Origin: Panacagrimonas sp965216805
Lineage (GTDB): Bacteria; Pseudomonadota; Gammaproteobacteria; Nevskiales; Nevskiaceae
NCBI RefSeq assembly: GCF_965216805.1
Contig: NZ_CBDCGN010000003.1
Coordinates: forward strand, 1,178,001 to 1,242,000
Reading direction: 5' to 3'
Length of the DNA: 64,000 nt
In this document: piece after piece, positions 41,954-51,189 of the stretch
Layout of the letters: the number at the start of each line of letters is the position of its first letter
Position numbering within the stretch: position 1 is the first letter of the stretch
Notes under the pieces: model-generated
Told to the model about the DNA's origin: nothing
The model's input: only the letters and a program-made list of their open reading frames with translations
Databases searched by the model: none
Made by a program: the position numbers and the translations under genes

Positions 41954-43561
41954 ATGCCAGCCATCAAATCCAAACTCAACCCGCGCTCGCCGGAGTTCGC
42001 CGCCAACCGCGAGCTGATGGTGAAACTGGTCGACGAACTGCGTACCAGAACTGCGCGCACGGCGCTCGGTGGGTCCGAGGCGGCGCGCGCCAAGCACATC
42101 GCGCGCGACAAGCTGCTGGTACGGGATCGGGTCAACCTTCTGCTCGATCCAGGCTCGGCCTTGCTGGAACTGTCGGCGCTGGCCGCCAACGGCATGTATG
42201 GCGACGAGGTGCCGAGCGCCGGCATGCTCACCGGCATCGGCCGTGTTTCCGGGCGCGAGTGCCTGATCGTCGCCAACGATGCCACGGTCAAGGGCGGCAC
42301 CTACTACCCGATGACGGTCAAGAAGCATCTGCGTGCGCAGGAGATCGCACGGGAAAACCAGCTTCCCTGCGTGTATCTGGTGGATTCCGGCGGCGCCTTC
42401 CTGCCGCTGCAGGACGAGGTGTTTCCCGACCGCGATCACTTCGGTCGCATCTTCTACAACCAGGCCAATCTCTCCAGCCTCGGCATTCCGCAGATCGCCT
42501 GCGTGATGGGCTCCTGCACCGCCGGCGGCGCCTACGTACCGGCGATGTCCGACGAGACCGTCATCGTCAAGGAGCAGGGCACGATCTTTCTCGGCGGCCC
42601 GCCCCTGGTGAAGGCCGCGACCGGCGAGGTGGTCAGCGCCGAGGATCTGGGCGGCGCCGACGTCCACACCCGCCTGTCCGGTGTGGCCGACCACTTTGCC
42701 GAAAACGATCAGCATGCGCTGGCCGTCGTGCGACGCATCGTCTCCAAGCTCAACCGCGTCAAGAATCCGAACGTCGCGCTGCAGGCGCCCGAAGAACCGC
42801 TGTACGACCCCGAGGAACTGTACGGGGTGATTCCGTCGGACACGCGCAAGCCCTTCGACGTGCGCGAAGTCATCGCTCGCGTCGTCGACGGCAGCCGGCT
42901 GGACGAGTTCAAGACCCGTTACGGCACCACCCTGGTCACCGGATTTGCCCATCTGCACGGCATGCCGATCGGCGTGGTCGGCAACAACGGCATTCTCTAC
43001 TCGGAGTCGGCGCAAAAGGGTGCGCACTTCATCGAGCTATGCGCGCAGCGCGGCATTCCGCTGTTGTTCCTGCAGAACATCAGCGGCTTCATGGTGGGCC
43101 GCAAATACGAAAGCGGTGGCATCGCCAAGGACGGCGCCAAGCTCGTCACCGCCGTCGCCACCGCGCAGGTGCCCAAGATCACCATGGTGATCGGCGGGTC
43201 CTTCGGCGCTGGCAACTACGGGATGTGCGGACGCGCCTACTCGCCGCGTTTCATGTGGACGTGGCCCAATGCGCGCATCTCGGTGATGGGTGGCGAGCAG
43301 GCCGCCAGCGTGCTCGCCACCGTGCGCCGCGACGCCCTCGAAGCCCAGGGCAAGGTCTGGAGCCCCGACGAGGAAGCCGCGTTCAAGGCCCCCACGCTGG
43401 AGCTGTTCGAACGCCAGTCCAATCCCTACTACGCCACCGCCCGCATTTGGGACGACGGCATCGTCGACCCCGCGCAGACCCGCCGCACCCTGGCGCTGGG
43501 TTTCGCCGCGACGCTCAACGCCCCGGTACGCGAGACCCGGTTTGGCGTGTTCCGGATGTAA
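41954..43561 (+). CDS. liuB: methylcrotonyl-CoA carboxylase, carboxyltransferase (beta) subunit
   Basis: 535 residues, normal for the family. Two crotonase-fold halves with YLVDSGGAFLPLQDEVFPD, CVMGSCTAGGAYVPAMSDE (oxyanion), GTIFLGGPPLVKAATGE, and in the second half VGNNGILYSESAQKGAHFIELC and GSFGAGNYGMCGRAY. It transfers the carboxyl group from biotin to 3-methylcrotonyl-CoA in the leucine pathway. The partner biotin subunit is encoded 137 bp downstream. Confidence 0.95.
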   Translation: MPAIKSKLNPRSPEFAANRELMVKLVDELRTRTARTALGGSEAARAKHIARDKLLVRDRVNLLLDPGSALLELSALAANGMYGDEVPSAGMLTGIGRVSGRECLIVANDATVKGGTYYPMTVKKHLRAQEIARENQLPCVYLVDSGGAFLPLQDEVFPDRDHFGRIFYNQANLSSLGIPQIACVMGSCTAGGAYVPAMSDETVIVKEQGTIFLGGPPLVKAATGEVVSAEDLGGADVHTRLSGVADHFAENDQHALAVVRRIVSKLNRVKNPNVALQAPEEPLYDPEELYGVIPSDTRKPFDVREVIARVVDGSRLDEFKTRYGTTLVTGFAHLHGMPIGVVGNNGILYSESAQKGAHFIELCAQRGIPLLFLQNISGFMVGRKYESGGIAKDGAKLVTAVATAQVPKITMVIGGSFGAGNYGMCGRAYSPRFMWTWPNARISVMGGEQAASVLATVRRDALEAQGKVWSPDEEAAFKAPTLELFERQSNPYYATARIWDDGIVDPAQTRRTLALGFAATLNAPVRETRFGVFRM

Positions 43562-43698
43562 GCGCATGAGCCACCCGGCGAGGTTGAATTGCCCGAAGGG
43601 CAAGAGGGTGCGAAGTGCCGGGATCGACGGCAGGGCCAATGCCTTCTCTCAGAGAAACGCTGCGATTGCTAAACAGCTGCGAACACGAGCCGAAAGAA
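43562..43698. other. 137-bp spacer between liuB and liuD
   Basis: In many gammaproteobacterial clusters liuC (methylglutaconyl-CoA hydratase) lies here. The spacer has no coding sequence or remnant of it that I can see. Confidence 0.6.
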
Positions 43699-45681
43699 AT
43701 GTTCACCAAAATCCTGATTGCCAATCGCGGCGAGATTGCCTGCCGCATCATCTCCACCTGCCGTCGTCTGGGGATCCGCACGGTCGCGGTGTACTCCGAG
43801 GCCGATGCCGGCGCGCGTCACGTGCGCATGGCCGACGAGGCCTATTGCCTGGGTCCGGCGCCCTCGCGGGAAAGCTATCTGGTCGCCGAACGCGTTCTTG
43901 CCGCGGCGCAACGCAGCGGTGCGCAGGCGGTGCATCCCGGTTACGGATTCATGTCCGAGAACGAGGGCTTCGCGCAAGCCTGCGCGGCCGCCGGCATCGT
44001 CTTCATCGGCCCGCCGGTGGAGGCGATTCGCGCCATGGGGTCCAAGTCCGCTGCCAAGGCGCTGATGGAGAAGGCCGGTGTGCCGCTGGTGCCCGGCTAC
44101 CACGGCGACGATCAGAACCCCGCACTGCTGCAGCAGCAGGCTGATCGCATCGGCTACCCCGTGCTGATCAAGGCCTCTGCGGGGGGCGGCGGCAAGGGCA
44201 TGCGGGTGGTGGAGAAGGCCGGGGACTTCGCCGCGAGTCTGGCTTCCTGCCAGCGCGAGGCGCGTTCGAGCTTCGGCGATGACAAGGTGCTGGTGGAAAA
44301 GTATCTGGTGCGACCGCGCCACATCGAGATCCAGGTCTTTGCCGACGCCCAGGGCCAGACCCTGAGCCTGTACGAACGCGATTGCTCGGCGCAGCGGCGC
44401 CATCAGAAGGTGGTGGAAGAGGCTCCCGCCCCCGGCATGAGTGCGGAGCGCCGTGCGGCGATGGGGCAGGCCGCCTGCGACGCTGCGCGCGCGGTGGGCT
44501 ATGTCGGCGCCGGAACGGTGGAGTTCATCGCCGATGCCGGCGGCGACTTCTTCTTCATGGAGATGAACACGCGTCTGCAGGTGGAGCATCCGGTCACCGA
44601 GATGATCACCGGCCTCGACCTCGTGGAATGGCAGATCCGCGTCGCCGCGGGGCAGCCCCTGCCGCTGAGTCAGGAACAGGTGCCGTTGCGCGGGCACGCG
44701 ATCGAAGTGCGCATCTATGCCGAGGAGCCCGACAAGGGTTTCCTGCCCTCCATCGGCACGCTGCGGCACTTTGCGCCGCCGCCGGCCTCGTGCCACGTGC
44801 GGGTGGACAGCGGCGTGGAGCAGGGCGATACGGTCAGCCCGCACTACGATCCGATGCTGGCCAAGCTCATCGTGTGGGACGAGGATCGCGAGCGTGCCTG
44901 CCAGCGCATGCTGCAGGCGCTGGGTGATTTTCGCGTGGTCGGGGTGGGCAACAACGTCGAGTTTCTTGCGCGTCTGGTCGGTAGCGCGCCGTTTCGTGCC
45001 GGCGAGGTCGACACCGGTCTGATCGAGCGCGAGCGCGAGCTGTTGTTTCCGCCGCCCGCACCGGTTCCTCGGGCGGCGCTGGCGGTCGCCGCGCTCGCGG
45101 TCACGCAGCGCAGCACCCACGACGAGCGTGCGGTCACGCGGGAGCCGGCATCGCCCTGGGCCATCGCCGATGGTTGGCGGCTGAACGCCACGCTGGCGCG
45201 CAGCCTGGAGTTTCAGGTCGGGGAGATGCAGCAGACGGTGACGGTCGAGCACCTCGGCGCCGGCCAGCTGCGCGTCGACGGACAGCTCGCAACAGGTCGT
45301 GTGCAAGCCGACGGCGCGGTCGATCTGCACCTGGGCGGCGAACATCTGCGCGCTTGGTGCGTGGAACACCAGGAAAGCCTGCACCTCTTTGTGGAGGGTC
45401 GCCGCCACGTGCTGCGACACCTGGATCCGCTGCTGCATGCGGGCGAGGCAGACGAAGCGGTCGGCGGTCTACAGGCGCCGATGCCGGGCAAGGTAATCGC
45501 GCTGGTCGCCGCGGCCGGAGCTGCGGTCGAGAAGGGCGCGCCGTTGCTGGTGATGGAGGCCATGAAGATGGAACACACCATCTGCGCACCGGCTGCCGGG
45601 CAGGTCAAGGCATTCTGTTTCGGCGTGGGCGACCAGGTTGCCGAGGGGGCCGCGCTGGTGGAGTTCGAGCGCGGCACCTGA
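43699..45681 (+). CDS. liuD: methylcrotonyl-CoA carboxylase, biotin carboxylase/carrier (alpha) subunit
   Basis: 660 residues from MFTKILIANRGEIACRI (ATG at 43699); the longer frame upstream lacks family similarity. Biotin carboxylase N-domain, ATP-grasp with KASAGGGGKGMR, FFFMEMNTRLQVEHPVTE with ATP/Mg ligands, then a C-domain, a BT-like linker, and a biotinyl domain with EAMKMEHT, biotinylated at K623. It carboxylates its biotin with bicarbonate and ATP and hands it to LiuB. The neighbouring liuC and liuE genes usual in this operon are absent, so methylglutaconyl-CoA hydratase and HMG-CoA lyase must be encoded elsewhere. Confidence 0.94.
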   Translation: MFTKILIANRGEIACRIISTCRRLGIRTVAVYSEADAGARHVRMADEAYCLGPAPSRESYLVAERVLAAAQRSGAQAVHPGYGFMSENEGFAQACAAAGIVFIGPPVEAIRAMGSKSAAKALMEKAGVPLVPGYHGDDQNPALLQQQADRIGYPVLIKASAGGGGKGMRVVEKAGDFAASLASCQREARSSFGDDKVLVEKYLVRPRHIEIQVFADAQGQTLSLYERDCSAQRRHQKVVEEAPAPGMSAERRAAMGQAACDAARAVGYVGAGTVEFIADAGGDFFFMEMNTRLQVEHPVTEMITGLDLVEWQIRVAAGQPLPLSQEQVPLRGHAIEVRIYAEEPDKGFLPSIGTLRHFAPPPASCHVRVDSGVEQGDTVSPHYDPMLAKLIVWDEDRERACQRMLQALGDFRVVGVGNNVEFLARLVGSAPFRAGEVDTGLIERERELLFPPPAPVPRAALAVAALAVTQRSTHDERAVTREPASPWAIADGWRLNATLARSLEFQVGEMQQTVTVEHLGAGQLRVDGQLATGRVQADGAVDLHLGGEHLRAWCVEHQESLHLFVEGRRHVLRHLDPLLHAGEADEAVGGLQAPMPGKVIALVAAAGAAVEKGAPLLVMEAMKMEHTICAPAAGQVKAFCFGVGDQVAEGAALVEFERGT

Positions 45682-45901
45682 GCGTCGTGTATCGCAGAAG
45701 CGTGTTGCAGATGCGGACCTCAGGGCGCAGACCGTGTCGAGCGGGGCGGCGACGATTCCGTTCCAATTGCGAGTCGTTTGCATTTAAGCGCCGGCGTTGT
45801 GCACTATTGCGACCCTTTTGCGACCGTGACCGAAACCGCGTCGACCCGCGCACAGTGTTTGCGTGCCGGAACGGATCGCGCTCGCGCCTGAACGCTCTTC
45901 G
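45682..45901. other. gap between liuD and tonB
   Basis: 220 bp holding the likely tonB promoter. TTGCGACC-like and TTGCAT hexamers occur but no clear pair; no terminator hairpin after liuD that I can support, no RNA gene. Confidence 0.35.
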
Positions 45902-46540
45902 ATGAATTTCAGTTCCGAACCCGGCCAGAATCTGCACCGCCTGATCGGTCTGGTTGTGGTCGTGCTGTTGCACCTGCTGTTGATCTGGGGACTCCTGACC
46001 GGGCTGGCTCGGCAGGTGGTGGAGCTCATCCCGTCGCCGATCGAGACCAAGATCATCGAGGACATCCGGCCGCCGCCGCCGGAGCCGCCGCCGCCGGAGC
46101 CCGACCTGACCCCGCCGCCGCCGCCCTTCATCCCGCCGCCGGACATCGTCATCGCGCCGCCGCCGAAACCGCCGCGCGCTATCACCCAGATTGCCAAGGA
46201 GCCGCCGCCCAAACCACCGGCACCGCCGGCGCCGCCGCGCAAGGTCGTGCGCGTACCTGCCCGTATCGATTTCGAAGGCAGCTCCCGCGCCTGTCGCGAG
46301 CCCAATTATCCGTCGGCCTCCGAACGTCTGGGCGAGCAGGGCACCAGCGGCATCAGCCTGCTGATCGGCGCCGATGGCAAGGTCAAGGAAACCCGGGTCG
46401 ATGAATCCAGCGGCTACAAGCGCCTGGATGCCGCCGCCTTGCGCGCCTTCGGCGCCTGCCGATTCATCGTCGGCACCGTCGACGGGGTGCCAGCACCGAC
46501 CTGGTTCGCGGTCCGCTACCAGTGGGTCATTCCCGACTGA
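45902..46540 (+). CDS. tonB: energy transducer TonB
   Basis: 212 residues from the ATG at 45902 (a GTG at 45863 is also in frame). An N-terminal membrane anchor (LIGLVVVVLLHLLLIWGLL, residues about 14-32) with the buried His typical of TonB is followed by a Pro-rich, Glu/Lys-containing spacer (residues about 57-115) that crosses the periplasm. The C-terminal TonB domain has PNYPSASERLGEQGTSGISLLIGADG and ends in VRYQWVIPD. It transmits proton-motive force to outer-membrane receptors. No exbB/exbD nearby; the following gene encodes a TPR-like exported protein, as in TonB2-type systems. Confidence 0.9.
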   Translation: MNFSSEPGQNLHRLIGLVVVVLLHLLLIWGLLTGLARQVVELIPSPIETKIIEDIRPPPPEPPPPEPDLTPPPPPFIPPPDIVIAPPPKPPRAITQIAKEPPPKPPAPPAPPRKVVRVPARIDFEGSSRACREPNYPSASERLGEQGTSGISLLIGADGKVKETRVDESSGYKRLDAAALRAFGACRFIVGTVDGVPAPTWFAVRYQWVIPD

Positions 46541-46559
46541 TATCGATGTGGTCGGTGCC

Positions 46560-46679
46560 CTTTGAAGCAGGCGTTAGCCGTTAGGACGCTTGCTGCGCTC
46601 GCTTCAGGCGTTAGCCATCAGCACGCTCTTCGCCTCACGCCTCACGCCTCACGCCTCACGCCTCACGTCCGGAACCCGC
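46560..46679. repeat. GGCGTTAGCC repeats and five tandem GCCTCAC units
   Basis: Two GGCGTTAGCC copies (near 46569 and 46606) are followed by five exact 7-bp repeats GCCTCAC (46632-46666) directly before the TPR-like gene. The array is a likely slippage hot spot that could alter the spacing to the ribosome site. Confidence 0.6.
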
Positions 46680-47906
46680 ATGAACCTCAAGTCTCTCAAG
46701 CGCCTTCTCGGCGCCGTTGTGCTCGGCCTGAGTCTGAGCGCTGCCAGCCCGGTCCTGGCCCAGCGCGACAGCCTGCGCCCGGAAGTGGGCAAGCCGCTTC
46801 AGGACGCCCAGAAGTTGATCCAGTCCAAGCAATTCAAGCAGGCCCTCAAGCCCATCGATCAGGCCGAAGCGGTGGGCAAGCTCACCGACTACGAAGCCTT
46901 CGTCATCGCCCAGATGCGCGGTGCGGCCTACTCCGGTGCCGGCGACGCCGTCAAAGCCGCCACCGCTTTCGAACAGGTCCTCGACGCCAATCGACTCCCG
47001 AAAGAAGAGGCGTTGAAGATCATGGAAGGCGTGGCCGGGAGCTTCTACCGCGCCAGGAACTACGCCCAGGCGGTGAACTGGCTGAACCGCTATCGCCAGG
47101 CCGGTGGTGGCCGCGTCGAGGTGCTGGAGCTGATCCCGCAGGCCCATTACCTGGCCGGGGACTACGCCGCCGCTGCACGCGTAGCCGCCGAGCAGGTGCA
47201 GGCGACCGAGGCAGCCGGCCAGCGTCCCGACGAAGACAGTCTGCGCCTGCTCGCCAGCGCCTATGCCCAGGCCGCGGACATGCGCGGGTACGCGCAGGCA
47301 TTGGAGCGGCTGGTACGGCATTACCCCAAGGCCGAGTACTGGACCGACGTCATCCAGCGTACTGCGGCGCAGCCGGGCTTTTCGCGCAAGCTCGACCTGG
47401 ATACCTACCGCCTGCGCCTGGCCGCCGGCACCATGGCCAGCGCCACCGACTACATGGAGGCCGCGCAGCTGGCGATGCAGGAGGGCCTGCCCGGCGAGGC
47501 TCTGGACTTCCTGCAGCGTGGCACCGCTGCCAAGGTTCTGGGTGTGGGTGCGGCAGCCGATGTCGAGCGCCAGCAGCGCCTGCGCAAGCTGGTCGAAAGC
47601 AAGCGGGCCGAGGATCGCGCCACGATCGCTTCGACCGCCGCCGACGCCAAAGCCGCGGGTGGCGACGCGCTGTTTCGCACCGGCCTGGCCTATGTGACCT
47701 ACGGCGACACCGCCAAGGGCTTGTCGATGATGGAGCACAGCGCCAAGCAAGGACCTTTGCAGGCCCCCGGACACGCCCGACTGCGGCTGGGCTACGCCTA
47801 TTTTCTTGCCGGCGACCAGGCACGCGCGGTGCAGGCATTCCGCAAGGTCCGCGGCGACGACGGCGCCGCTGCGCTGGCGCGCCTGTGGATACTGGCGGTG
47901 CGCTAG
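46680..47906 (+). CDS. exported TPR-like repeat protein downstream of TonB
   Basis: 408 residues from the ATG at 46680. Signal peptide: basic MNLKSLKRLL, a hydrophobic core, then an SPVLAQ cleavage site near residue 28. The mature part is all helical with TPR-style helix pairs, for example AGDAVKAATAFEQVLDANRL, ARNYAQAVNWLNRYRQAGG and GDALFRTGLAYVTYGDTAKGLSMMEHSAKQG. It is periplasmic. TPR proteins of similar length sit next to TonB2/ExbB/ExbD in Shewanella and Vibrio relatives and assist iron or polymer uptake; by analogy this one may assist the TonB just upstream. Function otherwise unknown. Confidence 0.75.
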   Translation: MNLKSLKRLLGAVVLGLSLSAASPVLAQRDSLRPEVGKPLQDAQKLIQSKQFKQALKPIDQAEAVGKLTDYEAFVIAQMRGAAYSGAGDAVKAATAFEQVLDANRLPKEEALKIMEGVAGSFYRARNYAQAVNWLNRYRQAGGGRVEVLELIPQAHYLAGDYAAAARVAAEQVQATEAAGQRPDEDSLRLLASAYAQAADMRGYAQALERLVRHYPKAEYWTDVIQRTAAQPGFSRKLDLDTYRLRLAAGTMASATDYMEAAQLAMQEGLPGEALDFLQRGTAAKVLGVGAAADVERQQRLRKLVESKRAEDRATIASTAADAKAAGGDALFRTGLAYVTYGDTAKGLSMMEHSAKQGPLQAPGHARLRLGYAYFLAGDQARAVQAFRKVRGDDGAAALARLWILAVR

Positions 47907-48098
47907 CGCTGCCGGCGGCCGGCTACAAGCGGCGGCGGTAGCCCTGCCCGCAAGCATCGCCGGCCTTTGAAGTCTGGGGTGCGAGCGGCCAGACGGGGCG
48001 CCGAAGCGCCGGGTTGAAGCGGGCCGTCGCCAGCCGGAACGCTGCAGGCTGCATGTCATACTGGCGTGTCATTCAAGTGCCGGAGTCGAGAGTCGTCC
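47907..48098. other. gap before sppA
   Basis: 192 GC-rich bases. No clear terminator, promoter or RNA gene seen. Confidence 0.35.
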
Positions 48099-49976
48099 AT
48101 GTCCGAATCCAAGTCCGCTCTGCGCCGTTTCTTCGAATTCATCTGGGGCGCGGTCATCACGCTCTATCGCGTGCTGATCGTGCTCAGTTTGATCGTCTTC
48201 ATCGGCTTTGCCTGGTTCACGCTGCGCGGCGGGCCGCGGCCAACGGTGGAAGACAACATCGCGCTGGTGGTGTGGCCCTCGGGGGATCTGGTGGACCAGG
48301 TGGATGTCGAGCTGCGACTGTTCGAGCGCTTCACCCGCGAGCCGCCCTCGCAGACCTTGTTGCGCGACCTGGTGGAAGCCATCGATGCCGCCGCCGCCGA
48401 TTCGCGTATCAGCAGCATCGTGCTCAAGCTGGACAACCTGTGGAGCGGCGGCATGCCGCAGATGCAGGAACTGGCCGCCGCGTTGCAGCGCTTCAAGGCC
48501 ACCGGCAAGCCGGTTCACGCGCAGTCGCCGTACTACGACCAGACCGGCTACCTGGCCGCTGCCGCTGCGGACGACGTCTCGGTGGATCCGCAAGGCACGG
48601 TCTACCTGGAAGGCTTCGGCGTCTACCAGAACTATTTCAAGGACGCCCTGGACAAGCTTGGCGTGCGCATGAACGTGTTTCGCGTCGGCGAGTTCAAGGC
48701 CGCGGTGGAGCCCTTCATCCGCAACGACATGTCGGAGGAGGCACGGCTGGCCAATGCCGAGTGGCTGGGCGATCTGTGGACCGAATACGGTAATGCCGTA
48801 GGCACCGCCCGCAAGCTGGAGGCCGGCGCCGTCAGCCGCTACGTGCAGAACTACCGGGTCGGCGTGGAGAATCTGCGCGGCAACAGCGCGGTGTACGCCA
48901 AGGAAGCCGGGCTGGTCACCCACATCGAAACCTTGGAACAGTTCCGTCAGCGCATGGCCACCGACGTAGGCCTGGACCCGGAGCATGGCAGCTTCCGCCA
49001 GATCCATCACTCCGAATATCTGCGTGCCGCCCGCCACGACCAGAAGCGTAAGAAGAGCGCCCGCCGCGCCGCCTCCGACATTGCGCTGGTGGTGGTGCAG
49101 GGCGAGATCGTCGACGGGCTGGGCGAGCGCGGGCAGGCCGGCGGCGACACCGTGTCCGAACTGCTGGAAGACGCGCGTCGCGACGAGGAAGTGGCGGCGG
49201 TGGTGCTGCGTATCGACTCGCCCGGCGGCAGCGTGTGGGCCTCCGAACAGATCCGTCGCCAGGTGCTGGCGCTCAAGGCGGCCGGCAAGCCGGTGGTGGC
49301 GTCGATGGGCAGTGTTGCGGCCAGCGGCGGGTATTGGGTTGCGATGGATGCCGACCAGATCTGGGCGCACCCCACCACCATCACCGGGTCCATCGGCATC
49401 TTCGGGCTGGTTCCCACCATCGACGAGCCGATGGCCAAGCTGGGCATCAGCACCGACGGGGTCGGCACCACCTCGCTGGCCGGTGCGTTCCGCATCGACC
49501 GCCCGCTGTCCGACGAGGTCAAGGCGATCTTCCAGACCGAGATCGAGCGCGGTTATCGCGAGTTCATCGACGGCGTCGCCGCCGGCCGCAAGCTGGACCC
49601 GGCCAAGGTCGAATCGATCGCCCAGGGCCGGGTGTGGAGCGGTGATGACGCCAAGGGTTTCGGACTGATCGACGCTTTCGGCGGACTGGAGCCGGCCGCT
49701 GCAGCTGCAGCCGAACTCGCCGGCCTGGGCGAGGGCGAATGGGCGCTGACACCGTTCGAGCCGGCTCCGACCTTCGCCGGCGGTCTGCTGGGCGAGTTCT
49801 TCGGCTCTCTCAAGCTCGACCTCGGCCAGGTGCTGGGACTGCCGCCCGCCACGCATCCGCTGATGCGTGCGCTCGAGCAGGCCGACGCCGGCAACTGGTT
49901 GCGGCGCTTCAACGATCCGCGCGGAGCCTACGCCCACTGCATGTGCGCGCCCGACCGCGCGCCACGCATGCCATGA
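48099..49976 (+). CDS. sppA: signal peptide peptidase SppA (67K type)
   Basis: 625 residues from the ATG at 48099, the two-domain E. coli-type length. Membrane anchor about residues 18-40 (LYRVLIVLSLIVFIGFAWF). The Ser/Lys dyad is split over the two homologous halves as in E. coli: K200 in RVGEFKAAVEPF and S409 in SVAASGGYWVAM. SPGG and the TGSIGIFG strand are also present. The enzyme sits in the inner membrane facing the periplasm and degrades cleaved signal peptides. The C-terminal tail is variable. Precedes murI. Confidence 0.94.
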   Translation: MSESKSALRRFFEFIWGAVITLYRVLIVLSLIVFIGFAWFTLRGGPRPTVEDNIALVVWPSGDLVDQVDVELRLFERFTREPPSQTLLRDLVEAIDAAAADSRISSIVLKLDNLWSGGMPQMQELAAALQRFKATGKPVHAQSPYYDQTGYLAAAAADDVSVDPQGTVYLEGFGVYQNYFKDALDKLGVRMNVFRVGEFKAAVEPFIRNDMSEEARLANAEWLGDLWTEYGNAVGTARKLEAGAVSRYVQNYRVGVENLRGNSAVYAKEAGLVTHIETLEQFRQRMATDVGLDPEHGSFRQIHHSEYLRAARHDQKRKKSARRAASDIALVVVQGEIVDGLGERGQAGGDTVSELLEDARRDEEVAAVVLRIDSPGGSVWASEQIRRQVLALKAAGKPVVASMGSVAASGGYWVAMDADQIWAHPTTITGSIGIFGLVPTIDEPMAKLGISTDGVGTTSLAGAFRIDRPLSDEVKAIFQTEIERGYREFIDGVAAGRKLDPAKVESIAQGRVWSGDDAKGFGLIDAFGGLEPAAAAAAELAGLGEGEWALTPFEPAPTFAGGLLGEFFGSLKLDLGQVLGLPPATHPLMRALEQADAGNWLRRFNDPRGAYAHCMCAPDRAPRMP

Positions 49977-50107
49977 GCGCCGCGGCGTGAAGCGCGCCGG
50001 GGCAAGAGTGCCGTGCGGCTGCGCGGCGCGACCCGCCCTTGGCGTGCCGGCCGCACGCGAGCGCCGACCGGGTTGATGCAAGCGCCGTGAACCTGGAAAA
50101 AGCATTT

Positions 50108-50245
50108 GCCACGGATTTCACAGATGACACGGATTGAAAATCAGCGACTTGCCAGCTCCGATCAAGGCCCCCAATCGGTGACGCAACGATTCTCGGCAGG
50201 TTTATGTTTTTGACCCGGCGATTGTTTATCCGTGAAATCCGTGGC
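50108..50245. repeat. inverted repeat GCCACGGATTTCAC ... GTGAAATCCGTGGC
   Basis: Perfect 14-bp arms (50108-50121 and 50232-50245) around a 110-bp centre, in the 286-bp gap between sppA and murI. Related copies: 41838-41926 (one good end) and 32413-32428 (solo half). A non-coding repeat family found in many proteobacteria. Confidence 0.65.
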
Positions 50246-50262
50246 CAATTGCCGCTTTTAGG

Positions 50263-51051
50263 GTGAACGACGCGGGCGCGCCGCTGAACGCAGCGTCCCC
50301 GATCGGGGTGTTCGACTCCGGGGTGGGCGGCCTGTCGGTCCTGCGCGAGTTGCAGGCGCTGCTGCCGGCGGAGGATTTCATCTACTACGCCGACAGCGCG
50401 CATTGCCCTTACGGCGGCCAGTCGGCCACGGCCATCCAGGCGCGCGCGGTGGCGATCACCGAAACGCTGCTCGCGGCGACCTGCAAGCTGATCGTGGTGG
50501 CCTGCAACACCGCGACCATCGCCGCGGTGGAATCGCTGCGCGCCGCCTACCCGATCGCCTTCGTGGGCATGGAACCCGCGGTCAAGCCGGCCTGCGCGCA
50601 GACGCGCAGCGGTGTGGTCGGCGTGCTCGCCACCGGTGCGGCGCTGGCCGGCGAAAAATTCCACCATCTGATTGCCCGGCATGCCGGCGGCGTGCGCGTC
50701 ATCACCCAGCCTTGCCCGGGCCTGGTGGAATGCGTGGAGGCCGGCGAACTCGAGGGTACGCGCACGCAGGCGCTGGTGCAGCGCTACGTGGAGCCGCTGC
50801 GTGCGGCCGGCGCCGATGTCGTCGTGCTCGGCTGCACCCACTATCCGTTTCTGCGGCCGCTGATCCAGCGCGTCGCCGGCGCGCAGGTCGCCCTCATCGA
50901 TACCGGCGCCGCGGTGGCGCGGCAGGCACAGCGCGTGCTCAGCCGTGAAGGTCTGCTGCGGCAGGACCACGCGCACGCCGGAACCCTGCAATGGCTCACC
51001 AGCGGCGATCGCGCACAACTGGCACCGGTGGTGGCGCGGTTGCTGGGCTGA
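50263..51051 (+). CDS. murI: glutamate racemase
   Basis: 262 residues from a GTG. GVFDSGVGGLSVLREL is the N-terminal signature (catalytic Asp), VACNTAT carries C81 and LGCTHYP carries C191, the two catalytic cysteines. It makes D-glutamate for peptidoglycan in the cytoplasm. The GTG lies only 17 bp after the repeat arm ending at 50245; the TTTTAGGG before it is a weak ribosome site. Immediately upstream of the flagellar cluster but functionally unrelated. Confidence 0.95.
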   Translation: MNDAGAPLNAASPIGVFDSGVGGLSVLRELQALLPAEDFIYYADSAHCPYGGQSATAIQARAVAITETLLAATCKLIVVACNTATIAAVESLRAAYPIAFVGMEPAVKPACAQTRSGVVGVLATGAALAGEKFHHLIARHAGGVRVITQPCPGLVECVEAGELEGTRTQALVQRYVEPLRAAGADVVVLGCTHYPFLRPLIQRVAGAQVALIDTGAAVARQAQRVLSREGLLRQDHAHAGTLQWLTSGDRAQLAPVVARLLG

Positions 51052-51189
51052 ACGCGCCGGCAATCCGTCGCGGCGCGCCGCAGGTTCGGGCGTCAATTCC
51101 CCGGCGACGCTGATGCCAGCGGGCCCGGCGGCCGTGGCATAGGGGTTGCACCAGGGCTGGCGCATTCGACCTCTCGTGGAATCCGACGC

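Noticed and set aside
46632..46666. Tandem GCCTCAC repeats as a possible CRISPR-like array
   Set aside because: The units are 7 bp and directly adjacent with no spacers. It is a simple tandem repeat; no cas genes occur in the window.
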